Position numbers and translations under genes: made by a program. Of a DNA stretch of 64,000 nt, positions 26,584 through 34,870 are shown in pieces. The notes beneath the pieces were generated by a model. It saw only the letters and a program-made list of their open reading frames with translations, searched no databases and had not been told where the DNA came from. The stretch spans positions 1,426,001 through 1,490,000 of the forward strand of contig NZ_JAVDSL010000001.1 in the NCBI RefSeq assembly GCF_031455295.1, given 5' to 3'. The stretch comes from Leifsonia sp. 1010. Lineage in GTDB: Bacteria > Actinomycetota > Actinomycetes > Actinomycetales > Microbacteriaceae. Numbering within the stretch: the first letter of the stretch is position 1; each line of letters begins with the position of its first letter.

Positions 26584-26880
26584 TCATGCCGACGCCGTCC
26601 GGATCCTCACCTCGCGCTCCATGCGCTTCTCGTGGCGTTGCCGGCCCTTCGCGGCCTCCAGCTCGCGGCTCTTCGGCGGGGCGTTGGTCACCAGCTGGTC
26701 GAGCATCCGTCTGGTCGCCTCGGCGATCTCGTCGATCGCCTGTTCGAACGCCGCGGTGTTGGCCCGGGAGGGATGCGTCGAGCCGCTGACTTTGCGGACG
26801 AACTGGAGGGCGGCCTCCCGCACTTCATCGTCGGTCGTGGGCGGTTCGAAGTTGTGAAGGCAACGGATGTTCCGGCACAT
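26584..26880 (-). CDS. DUF2277 family protein
   Basis: 98 residues starting MCRNIRCLHNFEPPTT, the invariant opening of DUF2277 proteins, with two early Cys (2 and 7) and a His that could form a metal or redox site. The C-terminal helix is basic. Function is unknown; the family is widespread in actinobacteria and proteobacteria and is often annotated with no partner. An upstream in-frame extension is disfavoured by the family start. Confidence 0.88.
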   Translation of the reverse strand: MCRNIRCLHNFEPPTTDDEVREAALQFVRKVSGSTHPSRANTAAFEQAIDEIAEATRRMLDQLVTNAPPKSRELEAAKGRQRHEKRMEREVRIRTASA

Positions 26881-26920
26881 GCCGCGACGATATACCGCCC
26901 ACCGCCCTCCTCCCAACCGC

Positions 26921-26992
26921 CCACCGTCGAGTCCGCGATCTTTGCACGCTCGGGGTGCGGAAAGCGGTAAGTCTGTGCGGACTCGACGGTGG
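26921..26992. repeat. 72-bp intergenic inverted-repeat element with nested hairpin
   Basis: CCACCGTCGAGTCCGC (26921-26936) and GCGGACTCGACGGTGG (26977-26992) are perfect 16-bp inverted arms. The 40-nt loop contains a second hairpin: CTTTGCAC (26940-26947) pairs with GTGC (26955-26958) and AAAG (26961-26964) with a 2-nt bulge. It sits between DUF2277 and the quinone reductase stop. It could be a terminator, a structured RNA or a palindromic interspersed repeat. Confidence 0.65.
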
Positions 26993-27015
26993 AGGGAGGG
27001 GGCGACGGTGACCGG

Positions 27016-27975
27016 TCAGGGGGTGAGGACGATGCGACCGAAGACGGCGCCCTCATCCATGAGGCGGTGGGCGTGCGCCGCGCGTTCGAGCGGCATGACC
27101 TCGTGCACCACCGGGTGCAGCTCAGCGCGGGTGGCGGCCTCGAACAGCTCCGCCCGGGCGGTGGAGCGCGCGGCCGGTGTGATGGAGTCGAGGCTGAAGG
27201 CGGCGACGGATCGCGACGCCTGGAAGCCCTGCAGCAGGCGCGCCCCGAAGTCGGCCGGCGGGAAGCCCGCGACCGCGCCGACCAGGACGAGACGGCCGTT
27301 GGGCGCGAGGCGGTCGATGAACGCGGGCATGCCGTCGCCTCCGACGATGTCGACGATCACGTCGAACGGGCGGGACGCCCCGTCGGGCCCGTGCCCGGAC
27401 CGGTCGAGCACGTCCGTCGCCCCGAGCGCCGCAAGCCGACGGCCCCTCTCGGCGGACGAGGTCGTCACGGCCACCGCGGAAGCGCCCCCGCGTGCTGCCA
27501 GCTCCACCGCGGCGATCCCGATGCTGCCGCTGCCACCGCGGATGAGCACCGAGTCGCCCGGCGCGAAGGGTGCGCGGGCGAGCGCGAAGCGCGCGACGGG
27601 TGCTGCGCTGCCGATCGTCACCGCATCCACGGCCGACAGGTCGTCGGGGAGCGGGGTGACGTCCTCCACCGAGGCGACGGCGCGCTCGCTGTAGCCGCCC
27701 GATCGGCCCGTGAACGCCCAGACGCGGCGACCGACCCAGGAAGGGTCGACGCCGTCGCCGACCCGGGCGACCGTACCGGCGACCTCGCTGCCCGGGATCA
27801 TGCCCTGCGGGTAGCTCGAACCGAGCGTCCCGCGCCGGATCACCGCGTCGACGCCTCCGACGCCGATCGCCTCCGTCTCGATCAGCAGCTGCCCGGCGTC
27901 GGCCTCCGGCTCTGGTGCGTCGACGACCGCCATTCCGCTCGGGTCGCCGTATTCCTGAATCGCAATCGCTCGCAC
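27016..27975 (-). CDS. Quinone oxidoreductase-like zinc-free MDR dehydrogenase
   Basis: 319 residues of the medium-chain dehydrogenase/reductase fold without the zinc-binding Cys clusters. The GroES-like N-terminus has GSEVAGTVARVGDGVDPSWVG and the Rossmann part RGGSGSIGIAAVELAARGGASAVAVTTS, matching NADPH:quinone reductases. The GTG at 27975 follows AAGGAG. It is divergent from a TetR gene, with a 20-bp palindrome between, and is probably de-repressed by electrophiles or quinones. Confidence 0.88.
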   Translation of the reverse strand: MRAIAIQEYGDPSGMAVVDAPEPEADAGQLLIETEAIGVGGVDAVIRRGTLGSSYPQGMIPGSEVAGTVARVGDGVDPSWVGRRVWAFTGRSGGYSERAVASVEDVTPLPDDLSAVDAVTIGSAAPVARFALARAPFAPGDSVLIRGGSGSIGIAAVELAARGGASAVAVTTSSAERGRRLAALGATDVLDRSGHGPDGASRPFDVIVDIVGGDGMPAFIDRLAPNGRLVLVGAVAGFPPADFGARLLQGFQASRSVAAFSLDSITPAARSTARAELFEAATRAELHPVVHEVMPLERAAHAHRLMDEGAVFGRIVLTP

Positions 27976-28010
27976 GTCTTCTCCTTCTCGTTGCGGTACT
28001 CTCGCACGGT

Positions 28011-28030
28011 AGTGGACGCCCCCGTCCACT
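28011..28030. promoter_or_regulatory. TetR operator AGTGGACG-CCCC-CGTCCACT
   Basis: A perfect 8-4-8 inverted repeat in the 84-bp spacer between the divergent quinone reductase and TetR genes, 30 bp before the TetR ATG. Sequences of the AGTGGACN form are typical of one-component TetR repressors of MDR reductases. Confidence 0.7.
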
Positions 28031-28059
28031 TGATCGAAGTGAGACCGTCGGGAGGACGA

Positions 28060-28647
28060 ATGACTCAGATCCTCCGCTCGGACGCGCAGGACAACCGCGA
28101 CCGGATCCTGTCGGCGGCGCGCACCCTCTTCTCCGAGCGCGGACTCGACGTCGGGATGCGGGAGGTCGCCCGCCACGCCGAGGTCGGCCCGGCGACGCTC
28201 TACCGCCGGTTCCCGACGAAGCAGTCGCTCATCGACGAGGCGTTCCAGGTTGAGATGCAGACGTGCCGGGCGGTCGTCGAGGAGGGCTGCGCCGATCCCG
28301 ATCCGTGGCACGGCTTCACGTCGGTCATCGAGCGCCTGACTGCGCTCAACGTGCGGAACCGGGGTTTCGTCGACGCCTTTCTGTCGCTCGCGACCGGCTC
28401 CGCGGCCTTCGCGCAGCACCGCCGCGAGCTGCTCGGGATGCTGGACGGTCTCGCGACCCGGGCGAAGGCGCAGGGTCGCCTGCGCCCGGACTTCGTGGTC
28501 GATGACCTCGTGCTGGTGCTGCTCGCCGGCCGCGGGCTGGGATCCGTGTCGCCCTCGCGGCGGGATGCGGCGGCGCGCCGCTTCGCCGGCCTCGCGATCG
28601 ACGCCTTCCGGACGGACCGCGCCAGGTCGATCGGCGGGGCGAAATAA
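28060..28647 (+). CDS. TetR-family transcriptional regulator
   Basis: 195 residues. HTH: DVGMREVARHAEVGPATLYRRFPTKQSLIDEAF, canonical for TetR. GGAGG precedes the ATG at 28060. The C-terminus fits the TetR_C_33-like group often found next to NAD(P)H reductases. It probably represses itself and the divergent quinone reductase through the palindrome at 28011-28030. The thioesterase follows by 7 nt and may share its transcript. Confidence 0.88.
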   Translation: MTQILRSDAQDNRDRILSAARTLFSERGLDVGMREVARHAEVGPATLYRRFPTKQSLIDEAFQVEMQTCRAVVEEGCADPDPWHGFTSVIERLTALNVRNRGFVDAFLSLATGSAAFAQHRRELLGMLDGLATRAKAQGRLRPDFVVDDLVLVLLAGRGLGSVSPSRRDAAARRFAGLAIDAFRTDRARSIGGAK

Positions 28648-28654
28648 TCGGGGA

Positions 28655-29452
28655 ATGGACTCCTACTTCGAGCGCATCGACGACACCCGTTTCCGCCCGA
28701 CCGTCGATGCTGGAGGAGCCTGGAACGACGGCGAGATCCACTTCAGTCCGCTCGGCGGTCTCATCGTGCACGCGATGGACCGCCATCGTGCCGACCGCGA
28801 CGCGCCTCCTCTCTCGCTCGCGCGGGTGAGCTTCGACATCCTCGGCTTCCTCGCCGCGGACGTGTGCGACATCGCCGTGGAGACCATCCGTCCCGGCCGG
28901 ACCATCGAGCTGGTGCAGGCGACCGTCGTCATCGCGGGCCGTACGGCCGTGCTCGCGGGGGCCTGGTACACCGTCGACGGCGATACGAGCGAGGTGGCGG
29001 GAGGCGAACCGGAGCGGATCGCCCTCCCCGGGCCGGATCGGCGCTGGCCGATGACGGAGACCTGGCCCGGCGGCTACGTGGCCTCGCTCGAGATGCGGGC
29101 GGCCGAGGACCCGCGCCCGGGCCGCGCGACCGCGTGGCTGCGCACCGACCGGGCGATCGTCGCCGGTGAGGAGGCCAGCCCGCACGCCGCCTTCATCGCA
29201 CTGGTCGACACGGCGAACGGAATCGCCGTGCGCCGGCATCCGACCGAGTGGATGTTCCCCAACCTCGACCTGACCATCCACCTGTTCGCCCAACCCACAG
29301 GGGAGTGGGTCGGACTCGACACAACGGTCACCTGGGGATCGAGGGGCCAGGGCCTCACCAGCACGGTGCTCCACGACGTCTCCGGCCCGGTCGGACGGGC
29401 GGAGCAGATCCTCACCGTCCGGCCGTTGGCCGGGCGCACGCAGCGCCCCTGA
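28655..29452 (+). CDS. Acyl-CoA thioesterase-like (TesB-type double hot-dog) protein
   Basis: 265 residues with the pattern of acyl-CoA thioesterase II-like proteins: GGLIVHAMDRHRAD near the N-terminus (active-site helix), LARVSFDILGFLAADVCDIAVETIRPGRTIELVQATVVIAGR in hot-dog 1, and GLDTTVTWGSRGQGLTSTVLHDVSGPVGRAEQILTVRP in hot-dog 2. It probably hydrolyses acyl-CoA in the cytosol. It follows the TetR gene closely. Confidence 0.8.
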   Translation: MDSYFERIDDTRFRPTVDAGGAWNDGEIHFSPLGGLIVHAMDRHRADRDAPPLSLARVSFDILGFLAADVCDIAVETIRPGRTIELVQATVVIAGRTAVLAGAWYTVDGDTSEVAGGEPERIALPGPDRRWPMTETWPGGYVASLEMRAAEDPRPGRATAWLRTDRAIVAGEEASPHAAFIALVDTANGIAVRRHPTEWMFPNLDLTIHLFAQPTGEWVGLDTTVTWGSRGQGLTSTVLHDVSGPVGRAEQILTVRPLAGRTQRP

Positions 29453-29550
29453 CATTGCCAACAGTGCCGCGAAGGGATAACGTGAGCGGCGCTCAAATGC
29501 AATGGCCCAGCGGCCGATCGCATCCATCAGCTTCACAAGGAGACCCACAC

Positions 29551-30063
29551 GTGAGTGATTCCACCCTCCCCCCGAGTTACCCTGCCTCGTCGTCGCCGGC
29601 CCCCGCCGCAGGCGGGCCGGTCACCCCTCCGCAGCAGGTCAACACCGCGTTCTGGCTGTACATCGCCGGCGCGGCCTTGAGCCTCATCTCGCTCATCGTC
29701 TCGCTCGCGACGATCGGTTCGCTGAAGGAGGCGATCCAGCGTCAGCTCGTCGCGCAGGGGCAGCAGGTGCCGGACGGCGCCGTGGACGCCGGCGTAGCGG
29801 TCTCCGTCACGCTCACGGTCATCATCGGCATCCTCTTCATCGCCGCCTACGTGCTCTTCGCGTACTTCATGCGCCGCGGTGCGAACTGGGCGCGCATCGT
29901 CCTGCTCGTCGTGACCGTGCTGTCGCTGTTCGACATCCTCGGCGGCTTCGGCACCGGCGCCGCCCGCTTCGTGGTCGGCGTCATCGCCACCATCCTGATC
30001 TTCCTGAAGCCCGCGAACGACTACTTCCGCGAGGTCAAGGCGCGCAAGCTGCCGCGGGCCTGA
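29551..30063 (+). CDS. Small membrane protein of unknown function
   Basis: 170 residues from a GTG with AAGGAG 10 nt upstream. A Pro/Ser-rich cytoplasmic N-terminus (1-30) precedes about four TM segments (33-52, 82-105, 115-133, 135-150), then a short basic C-terminus (EVKARKLPRA). It resembles the many actinobacterial DUF4064-like four-helix membrane proteins; no function can be inferred. A strong terminator follows. Confidence 0.82.
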   Translation: MSDSTLPPSYPASSSPAPAAGGPVTPPQQVNTAFWLYIAGAALSLISLIVSLATIGSLKEAIQRQLVAQGQQVPDGAVDAGVAVSVTLTVIIGILFIAAYVLFAYFMRRGANWARIVLLVVTVLSLFDILGGFGTGAARFVVGVIATILIFLKPANDYFREVKARKLPRA

Positions 30064-30076
30064 CCGCCGCTGCTCC

Positions 30077-30121
30077 GAAGGGCCCGGCGGGACGCGCTCA
30101 CACGCTCCCGCCGGGCCCTTC
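30077..30121 (+). terminator. Intrinsic terminator-like hairpin
   Basis: GAAGGGCCCGGCGGGA (30077-30092) and TCCCGCCGGGCCCTTC (30106-30121) make a perfect 16-bp stem with a 13-nt loop that can itself pair (GCG with CGC). It lies 14 bp after the membrane protein stop. No U-tract follows. Confidence 0.8.
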
Positions 30122-30175
30122 GCCGTTCGCAGCACGTTACGGCGCCGCTCGTGCGGCGGTCGCTAGAGTCGACGG

Positions 30176-30871
30176 ATGAACCGCACCGACCGGCTGTACG
30201 CCATCGTGGAGGCGCTGCGCGCCGTGGCGCCGCGTCCGCTCAGCGCGCGTCGGCTGGCCGAGCGGTTCGAGGTCAGCACCCGCACCATCGAGCGCGATCT
30301 GTCGTCTCTGCAGCAGACCGGCGTCCCCGTCTGGGCGGAACCCGGCCGGACCGGCGGTTACTGCCTCGACCCCGCGCACACGCTCCCTCCGCTGGGCCTG
30401 ACGGTCGAGGAGGCGCTCGCCGTCACGATCGGGCTCGGGATGCTCGCGTCCAGCCCGTTCGGAGCCGAAGCGTCAGCGGCGCTCGGCAAAGTGCTGGCGG
30501 TGATGGACGGCAGCAGGGCCGAGGAGACGCGGGCTCTCGCGGCGCGCGTCCACCTGCTCCAGGGCGACCCGCCCGCGCCTGCGCCCGACGGGTTCTCAGA
30601 CGTCCTGCGCGCCGGGACGGTGCTCCGCCTCCGCTACCGCGATCGTGCGGGCGCTCTGACGGAACGCGAGGTCGAGCCGCAGGGATACGTCGGCCGGGAC
30701 GGGACCTGGTACCTGATCGCCTGGTGCCGCACGCGCGGCGCCATCCGGGCTTTCCGCGGCGATCGGATCGTCGCCGCCGAGCCGACGGGCGAGAGGCCGC
30801 CGCGGCGGGAGCTCACGGCCGCAAACCTCGACATCCCGTACGGAGACCTGCGCCCGGTGTTCCAGCCCTGA
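30176..30871 (+). CDS. HTH/WYL-domain transcriptional regulator (DeoR-like)
   Basis: 231 residues. The N-terminal HTH_11 (LSARRLAERFEVSTRTIERDLSSLQQTGVPV) is followed by a WYL ligand-binding domain whose core reads EPQGYVGRDGTWYLIAWCRTRGAIRAFRGDRI. WYL proteins sense small ligands or nucleic-acid fragments. TAGAGT 12 nt before the ATG gives a near-leaderless start. The VOC gene follows by 84 nt and is the likely target or partner. Confidence 0.88.
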   Translation: MNRTDRLYAIVEALRAVAPRPLSARRLAERFEVSTRTIERDLSSLQQTGVPVWAEPGRTGGYCLDPAHTLPPLGLTVEEALAVTIGLGMLASSPFGAEASAALGKVLAVMDGSRAEETRALAARVHLLQGDPPAPAPDGFSDVLRAGTVLRLRYRDRAGALTEREVEPQGYVGRDGTWYLIAWCRTRGAIRAFRGDRIVAAEPTGERPPRRELTAANLDIPYGDLRPVFQP

Positions 30872-30955
30872 TCCGGAAACACCGACAGGACGTTGTCGCC
30901 GGCGCGCGCGACCATGGATCTGCGCGGGCGGACGGCCCGCGCGGAGAGGTTCACC

Positions 30956-31336
30956 ATGGCTTTCAGCTCGATCAGGATCATCACGCACGACGTCGATCGA
31001 CTCGTGCGGTTCTACGAACTCGTCACCGGGAACACGGCGTCGCGCCCCGCCCCGGTCTTCGCCGAGTTTCGGGAGGGGAACGTGGCGCTCGCCATCGCCG
31101 ACGTCGCGACGGTCGCCATGCTCGGCGATGACGCTCCCCGGCCGTCCAGCGGCGGACCCGCCATCGTCGAGTTCGAGGTCGACGACGTCGACGGCGAGTT
31201 CGGCCGGCTGCGGGACGCGCTCACCGACGTCGTGCTGGAGCCGACGACGATGCCGTGGGGCAACCGCTCCACGCTGTTCCGCGACCCGGACGGCACGCTC
31301 GTCAACCTGTTCTCGCGCCCGCAACCCGCTCCCTGA
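30956..31336 (+). CDS. VOC-family (glyoxalase/bleomycin-resistance-like) protein
   Basis: 126 residues with paired beta-alpha-beta-beta-beta units: IRIITHDVDRLVRFYELVTG in the first half and AIVEFEVDDVDGEFGRLRDALTDVVLEPTTMPWGNRSTLFRDPDGTLVNLF in the second. Metal-binding positions are His (THDVDRL) and Asp/Asn near the end. It may be a dioxygenase-type, glyoxalase-type or antibiotic-sequestering protein. It is probably linked to the upstream WYL regulator. Confidence 0.85.
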   Translation: MAFSSIRIITHDVDRLVRFYELVTGNTASRPAPVFAEFREGNVALAIADVATVAMLGDDAPRPSSGGPAIVEFEVDDVDGEFGRLRDALTDVVLEPTTMPWGNRSTLFRDPDGTLVNLFSRPQPAP

Positions 31337-31359
31337 GCGAGGCACGTGGCAACGCGCTG

Positions 31360-31620
31360 TCACCGACGGCGGCCGCGCACCTTTCCGTGAAGCCGCATCA
31401 GCCGCGGGACGACCAGGTAGACGGCCGTCGGCACGACGATGAGGGTGAGGACGAATGCGCGCAGGATCGGGTGCCAGTCCTCGGCGAACGGCGCGATGGC
31501 GTAGAAGCCGAGTGTGACCAGCGGGAAGATGGCGATCCAGGTGATCAGCGCCCGGACGTGGATGGACGGCGGCGGTGCCGAAGGCGGGATGTGTGTCGGT
31601 GCCGTCGCGGGCTGAGACAT
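31360..31620 (-). CDS. Small two-TM membrane protein
   Basis: 86 residues with a Pro-rich N-terminus, TM segments at about 24-44 and 53-74, and a basic tail (MRLHGKVRGRRR). It matches the common actinobacterial DUF2798-like small membrane proteins in layout only. It is divergent from the XRE-cupin regulator at 31733, which may control it. Confidence 0.75.
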   Translation of the reverse strand: MSQPATAPTHIPPSAPPPSIHVRALITWIAIFPLVTLGFYAIAPFAEDWHPILRAFVLTLIVVPTAVYLVVPRLMRLHGKVRGRRR

Positions 31621-31732
31621 GGTCTGGGGTCCTCTCGATTCGGGTCATGCGGTCGAGGACCACGATGTCAGCGCGGTCAACCCGCGACCGTGATTCGTTG
31701 CCGAAACAGGAACAGGCTGGTTGGATGACCGG

Positions 31733-32350
31733 ATGAGCATCTCCCAGCGCATCGCGCGCGAATTGGGCAGCATTCCGTCCCGGCTGCGCCACGCCCGTCA
31801 GAAGCAGGACATGACGCTGGAGGAGCTCGCGCAGGCGACGGGAATCTCCAAGAGCACCCTCTCGCGGCTGGAATCCGGCCAGCGCAAGCCCAGTCTGGAA
31901 CTGCTGCTGCCGGTCGTCGCCGCACTCGCGATCTCGCTGGATGACATCGTCAACGCCCCGACGATCGCCGACCCGCGCGTGCAGCGGAAGGCGAGCCACG
32001 CGGACGGCCGCGAGCTCACCCGCCTCTCGCAGCCGCACAGTGAGCCGCAGGCGTTCAAGATCGTCATCCCGGCCACCGAGCGGGAGCCCGCACTGCGCAC
32101 CCACGACGGGTTCGAGTGGATCTACGTGCTCGACGGGCGACTCCGGGTCGTCCTGGGTGAGCACGACATCGTGATGGGTCCCGGCGAGGCCGCCGAGTTC
32201 GATACCAGGAATCCGCACTGGTTCGGTTCGGCGGGCAGCGGGCCGGTCGAGATCCTCAGCATGTTCGGCAAGAACGGCGAGCGGATCCATCTCCGGGCCC
32301 GCTCGCGAGGGGCGGCATCGACAGCGCCCGCTGACAAGCCCGCCCGCTAG
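31733..32350 (+). CDS. XRE-family regulator with cupin sensor domain
   Basis: 205 residues. The N-terminal HTH (MTLEELAQATGISKSTLSRLESGQRKPSLELLLPVVAAL) is fused to a C-terminal cupin_2 barrel (about 105-190: HDGFEWIYVLDGRLRVVLGEHDIVMGPGEAAEF). Such proteins sense small metabolites and are typical for amino-acid, sugar or polyamine catabolism. The ATG at 31733 is preceded by weak signals. The neighbours are a small membrane protein (divergent) and an SDR downstream with its own promoter. Confidence 0.88.
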   Translation: MSISQRIARELGSIPSRLRHARQKQDMTLEELAQATGISKSTLSRLESGQRKPSLELLLPVVAALAISLDDIVNAPTIADPRVQRKASHADGRELTRLSQPHSEPQAFKIVIPATEREPALRTHDGFEWIYVLDGRLRVVLGEHDIVMGPGEAAEFDTRNPHWFGSAGSGPVEILSMFGKNGERIHLRARSRGAASTAPADKPAR

Positions 32351-32366
32351 GGGCGGTCCGCCTCTC

Positions 32367-32395
32367 TTGTGCGCTGCGGCCGCGGGGACTGTAAT
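32367..32395 (+). promoter_or_regulatory. Sigma-A-like promoter TTGTGC-17-TGTAAT for the SDR
   Basis: TTGTGC (32367-32372) and TGTAAT (32390-32395) with a 17-bp spacer lie 35 bp upstream of the SDR ATG. A loose dyad TGAC...GTCA (32396-32415) follows the -10 and may be a regulator site. Confidence 0.55.
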
Positions 32396-32430
32396 GACCG
32401 CAGCGGGGTTGTCACTCGAAGGAGAGAACG

Positions 32431-33171
32431 ATGGACGACACTCAGGGATCCCGCGTCGCGCTGGTGACAGGCGGCTCCGGGGGCATCGGCCGAGCGACGG
32501 CGGAGCGCCTGGCGCGCGACGGGATGGCCGTCGCCGTCCATTACGCGGGCAACAGGCGACGGGCCGATGACATCGTCGCCGGCATCACCGCCGCCGGTGC
32601 GCGGGCGGTGGCCGTCGGCGGCGACGTAGCCAGCGAAGAGGAGATGGTCGCGGCCTTCGATGCCGTGGAGGCCGAGTTCGGCGGGATCGACGTGGTGGTG
32701 AACACAGCCGGGATCATGCTGCTCGGACCGCTCGAGTCCTTCAGCCTCGACGACCTCGACAGGATGCACCGCACGAACATTCGGGGGACGTTCGTGGTCT
32801 CGCAGCAGGCGGTGCGCCGCGTGCGGTCCGGCGGGGCGATCATCAACTTCTCCACCTCGGTGTCGAAGCTGCAGTTCCCGGGGTACACGGCCTACGCGGC
32901 CAGCAAGGGGGCGGTGAACGCGATGACCCTCATCCTGGCTCGCGAGATGCGAGGAAGGGATGTGACGGTCAACGCGATCGCGCCCGGCCCGACCGCCACC
33001 GATCTCTTCCTGGACGGCAAGAGCCAGGAGCAGATCGACGCGCTCGCGGCGGTGCCTCCCCTGGAGCGCCTGGGGACGCCGGAGGACATCGCCGAGGCGG
33101 TGGCGTTCCTCGCCGGTCCGGGGCGCTGGGTGAACGGCCAGATCATCTACGTCAATGGTGGAGCCATCTGA
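32431..33171 (+). CDS. SDR-family oxidoreductase (FabG-like)
   Basis: 246 residues. Motifs: TGGSGGIG, NTAG, Ser in INFSTS, YAASK, and PGPTATDLFLDGK with a C-terminal GRWVNGQIIYVNGG. This is the classical NADPH carbonyl or 3-oxoacyl reductase group. GAAGGAG precedes the ATG. It converges on the quinone-reductase-like gene at 33218 (46-bp gap with no obvious hairpin). Confidence 0.9.
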   Translation: MDDTQGSRVALVTGGSGGIGRATAERLARDGMAVAVHYAGNRRRADDIVAGITAAGARAVAVGGDVASEEEMVAAFDAVEAEFGGIDVVVNTAGIMLLGPLESFSLDDLDRMHRTNIRGTFVVSQQAVRRVRSGGAIINFSTSVSKLQFPGYTAYAASKGAVNAMTLILAREMRGRDVTVNAIAPGPTATDLFLDGKSQEQIDALAAVPPLERLGTPEDIAEAVAFLAGPGRWVNGQIIYVNGGAI

Positions 33172-33217
33172 CGCGACGATCCGCCGCCCACCCTGCGCCC
33201 ACCCCGAGCCCGCGCGC

Positions 33218-34153
33218 CTACGGGAGGGCGACCACCTTGCCGCGCAGTGCGCCGGCGGCGGCCTGCTCGTGGATGCTCCGGAGCTCCGCAAGCGGCACCC
33301 GCTGGGCGACATCGACCCGGAGTTCACCGCTGTCCACAAGCGAGACCAGCTCGGCGAGCTGCGCCGCGTCGCTCCGCACGAAGACGACCACGCTGCGGAC
33401 GTTGCGCTCCGCGTCGTCGGGGGCGGGCATCCACGCGGTCGTGCTGACCACCACGCCGCCGTCGCGCACCCGCGCGACGAGGGCGGCGAACTCGGTGGGC
33501 TCCAGCGGCGCCAGGTTGAGGAGGGCGTCGACCGGTTCGGCGACCGCGTCGAGCACCGAGTGCGTGGTGTGGTCGATGACCTCATCCGCCCCTGCCTCGC
33601 GGACGGCCGAGCTGCTGCGCGGGCTCGCCGTCGCGATGACGTACGCGCCGGCGCGCTTGGCGAGCTGCACGGCGTATCCGCCGACGGTCCCGCCCGCGCC
33701 CGTGATGAGGATGCGCTGGCCGGACTCGAGTCCCGCGTCGTCGAACAGCGCCTGCCACGCGGTCAGGGCGACCGAGGGGACCCCGGCCGCGTCGGCCAAG
33801 GGGATGGAGTGGGGGGCCCGGGCGAGCACCTCGGCGGGCGCGATGGCGTATTCCGCCGCTGAGCCGTCGGCGGTCATCGGCAGGAACCCGACGACCTCGT
33901 CGCCGACCGTGAGACCGTCGACGCCCGCGCCCACCGCGTCGACCGTTCCGGAAACGTCATAGCCGGGGATGTGCGGCAGCGTGATCGGGATGGGCAGGCT
34001 GCCCGCGCGGATGCCGTTGTCCGCGGGATTGAACCCCGAGCCGGCGACGCGGAGCCGCACCTCGCCCGCGCCGGGGACGGGGAGTTCGGCATCCTCGTAG
34101 CGGAGTACGTCCGGTCCGCCGGCCTCGTGGAAACGGATTGCCTTCATGGTCAT
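33218..34153 (-). CDS. NADP-dependent quinone oxidoreductase-like protein
   Basis: 311 residues (309 if the second ATG at 34147 is used). Zinc-free MDR family: GYDVSGTVDAVGAGVDGLTVGDEVVGF, then ITGAGGTVGGYAVQLAKRAGAYVIATASPRSS, then VDALLNLAP and GALRGKVVALP. It is the second gene after a TetR gene on the same strand with a 72-bp spacer that contains an inverted repeat, so it is likely repressed by that TetR protein. It is paralogous to the reductase at 27016. Confidence 0.88.
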   Translation of the reverse strand: MTMKAIRFHEAGGPDVLRYEDAELPVPGAGEVRLRVAGSGFNPADNGIRAGSLPIPITLPHIPGYDVSGTVDAVGAGVDGLTVGDEVVGFLPMTADGSAAEYAIAPAEVLARAPHSIPLADAAGVPSVALTAWQALFDDAGLESGQRILITGAGGTVGGYAVQLAKRAGAYVIATASPRSSSAVREAGADEVIDHTTHSVLDAVAEPVDALLNLAPLEPTEFAALVARVRDGGVVVSTTAWMPAPDDAERNVRSVVVFVRSDAAQLAELVSLVDSGELRVDVAQRVPLAELRSIHEQAAAGALRGKVVALP

Positions 34154-34205
34154 GTCTTCCTCTCAGGATGGTCGCGGCACCCGTCCTCGGCGTCGCACTT
34201 CCATC

Positions 34206-34227
34206 AAGCGGAGGAAATCATCCGTTT
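34206..34227 (-). promoter_or_regulatory. Inverted repeat AAGCGGA / TCCGTTT upstream of the reductase
   Basis: Arms 34206-34212 and 34221-34227 (one mismatch) surround 8 bp and overlap the TetR stop codon. The site is 53 bp upstream of the reductase start, a plausible operator for the adjacent TetR protein. Confidence 0.45.
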
Positions 34228-34801
34228 ATTCCCGAGTATCGGAAGAGATCCCGCGCAGGAAGATCGCCCGCTGCTCCTCGGCGGCCCGCGGCCAATCGGG
34301 GACGTTCGACATCGGCTGCGCGAGCATCGCCCCGAAACGAACCACGGTGCCGGCGTCGACCTCCGGCCGAACGGTGCCGTCCGCGTGCCCGCGCGCGACG
34401 ATGGCGGCCATCGTCTGCTGCATCCGGCCGCGCAGCTCGGCCGACTCCGTCCCCTCGGTCATCGGGCCGCCGTGGAGGGGGAGCACCAGTTGCTCGCGGT
34501 GCTCGAACGACTGCCTCAGGAAGCGGGCGATCGCATCCAGTCCCGTCTCGCCCGACGCGAGCGCGTCCTCCGCTTCGGCGAGGATGAGGCGGTAGGCGCG
34601 CACGGCCATCGCCTCCAGCAGCGCCTCCCGGTTGGGGTAGCGGCGGTACAGCGTGCCGATTCCGACACCGGCGTCGGCCGCGATCTTCTCGAGCGGGACG
34701 AACCTGCCCTCGGCCAGCCCGGAGCGGATGGCCGCCGCGATCAGACGGTCGGCGTTCTCGGCCGCATCCCTCCTCAGCTTCTTCGGCTCGCTTCCCGCCA
34801 T
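34226..34801 (-). CDS. TetR-family transcriptional regulator
   Basis: 191 residues. HTH: VPLEKIAADAGVGIGTLYRRYPNREALLEAMAV. Its C-terminus, like that of the TetR at 7957, belongs to the group that accompanies oxidoreductases. It is upstream of the reductase at 34153 in the same direction. The 69 bp between its start and the phosphoesterase stop contain the promoter region but no clear palindrome. Confidence 0.87.
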   Translation of the reverse strand: MAGSEPKKLRRDAAENADRLIAAAIRSGLAEGRFVPLEKIAADAGVGIGTLYRRYPNREALLEAMAVRAYRLILAEAEDALASGETGLDAIARFLRQSFEHREQLVLPLHGGPMTEGTESAELRGRMQQTMAAIVARGHADGTVRPEVDAGTVVRFGAMLAQPMSNVPDWPRAAEEQRAIFLRGISSDTRE

Positions 34802-34870
34802 GACCTGCCCTCGGATCCACTCGACGTCGTCGCCCCACGATAGTTGCTCGGGGGCCGTCGAGCGGGGGCG

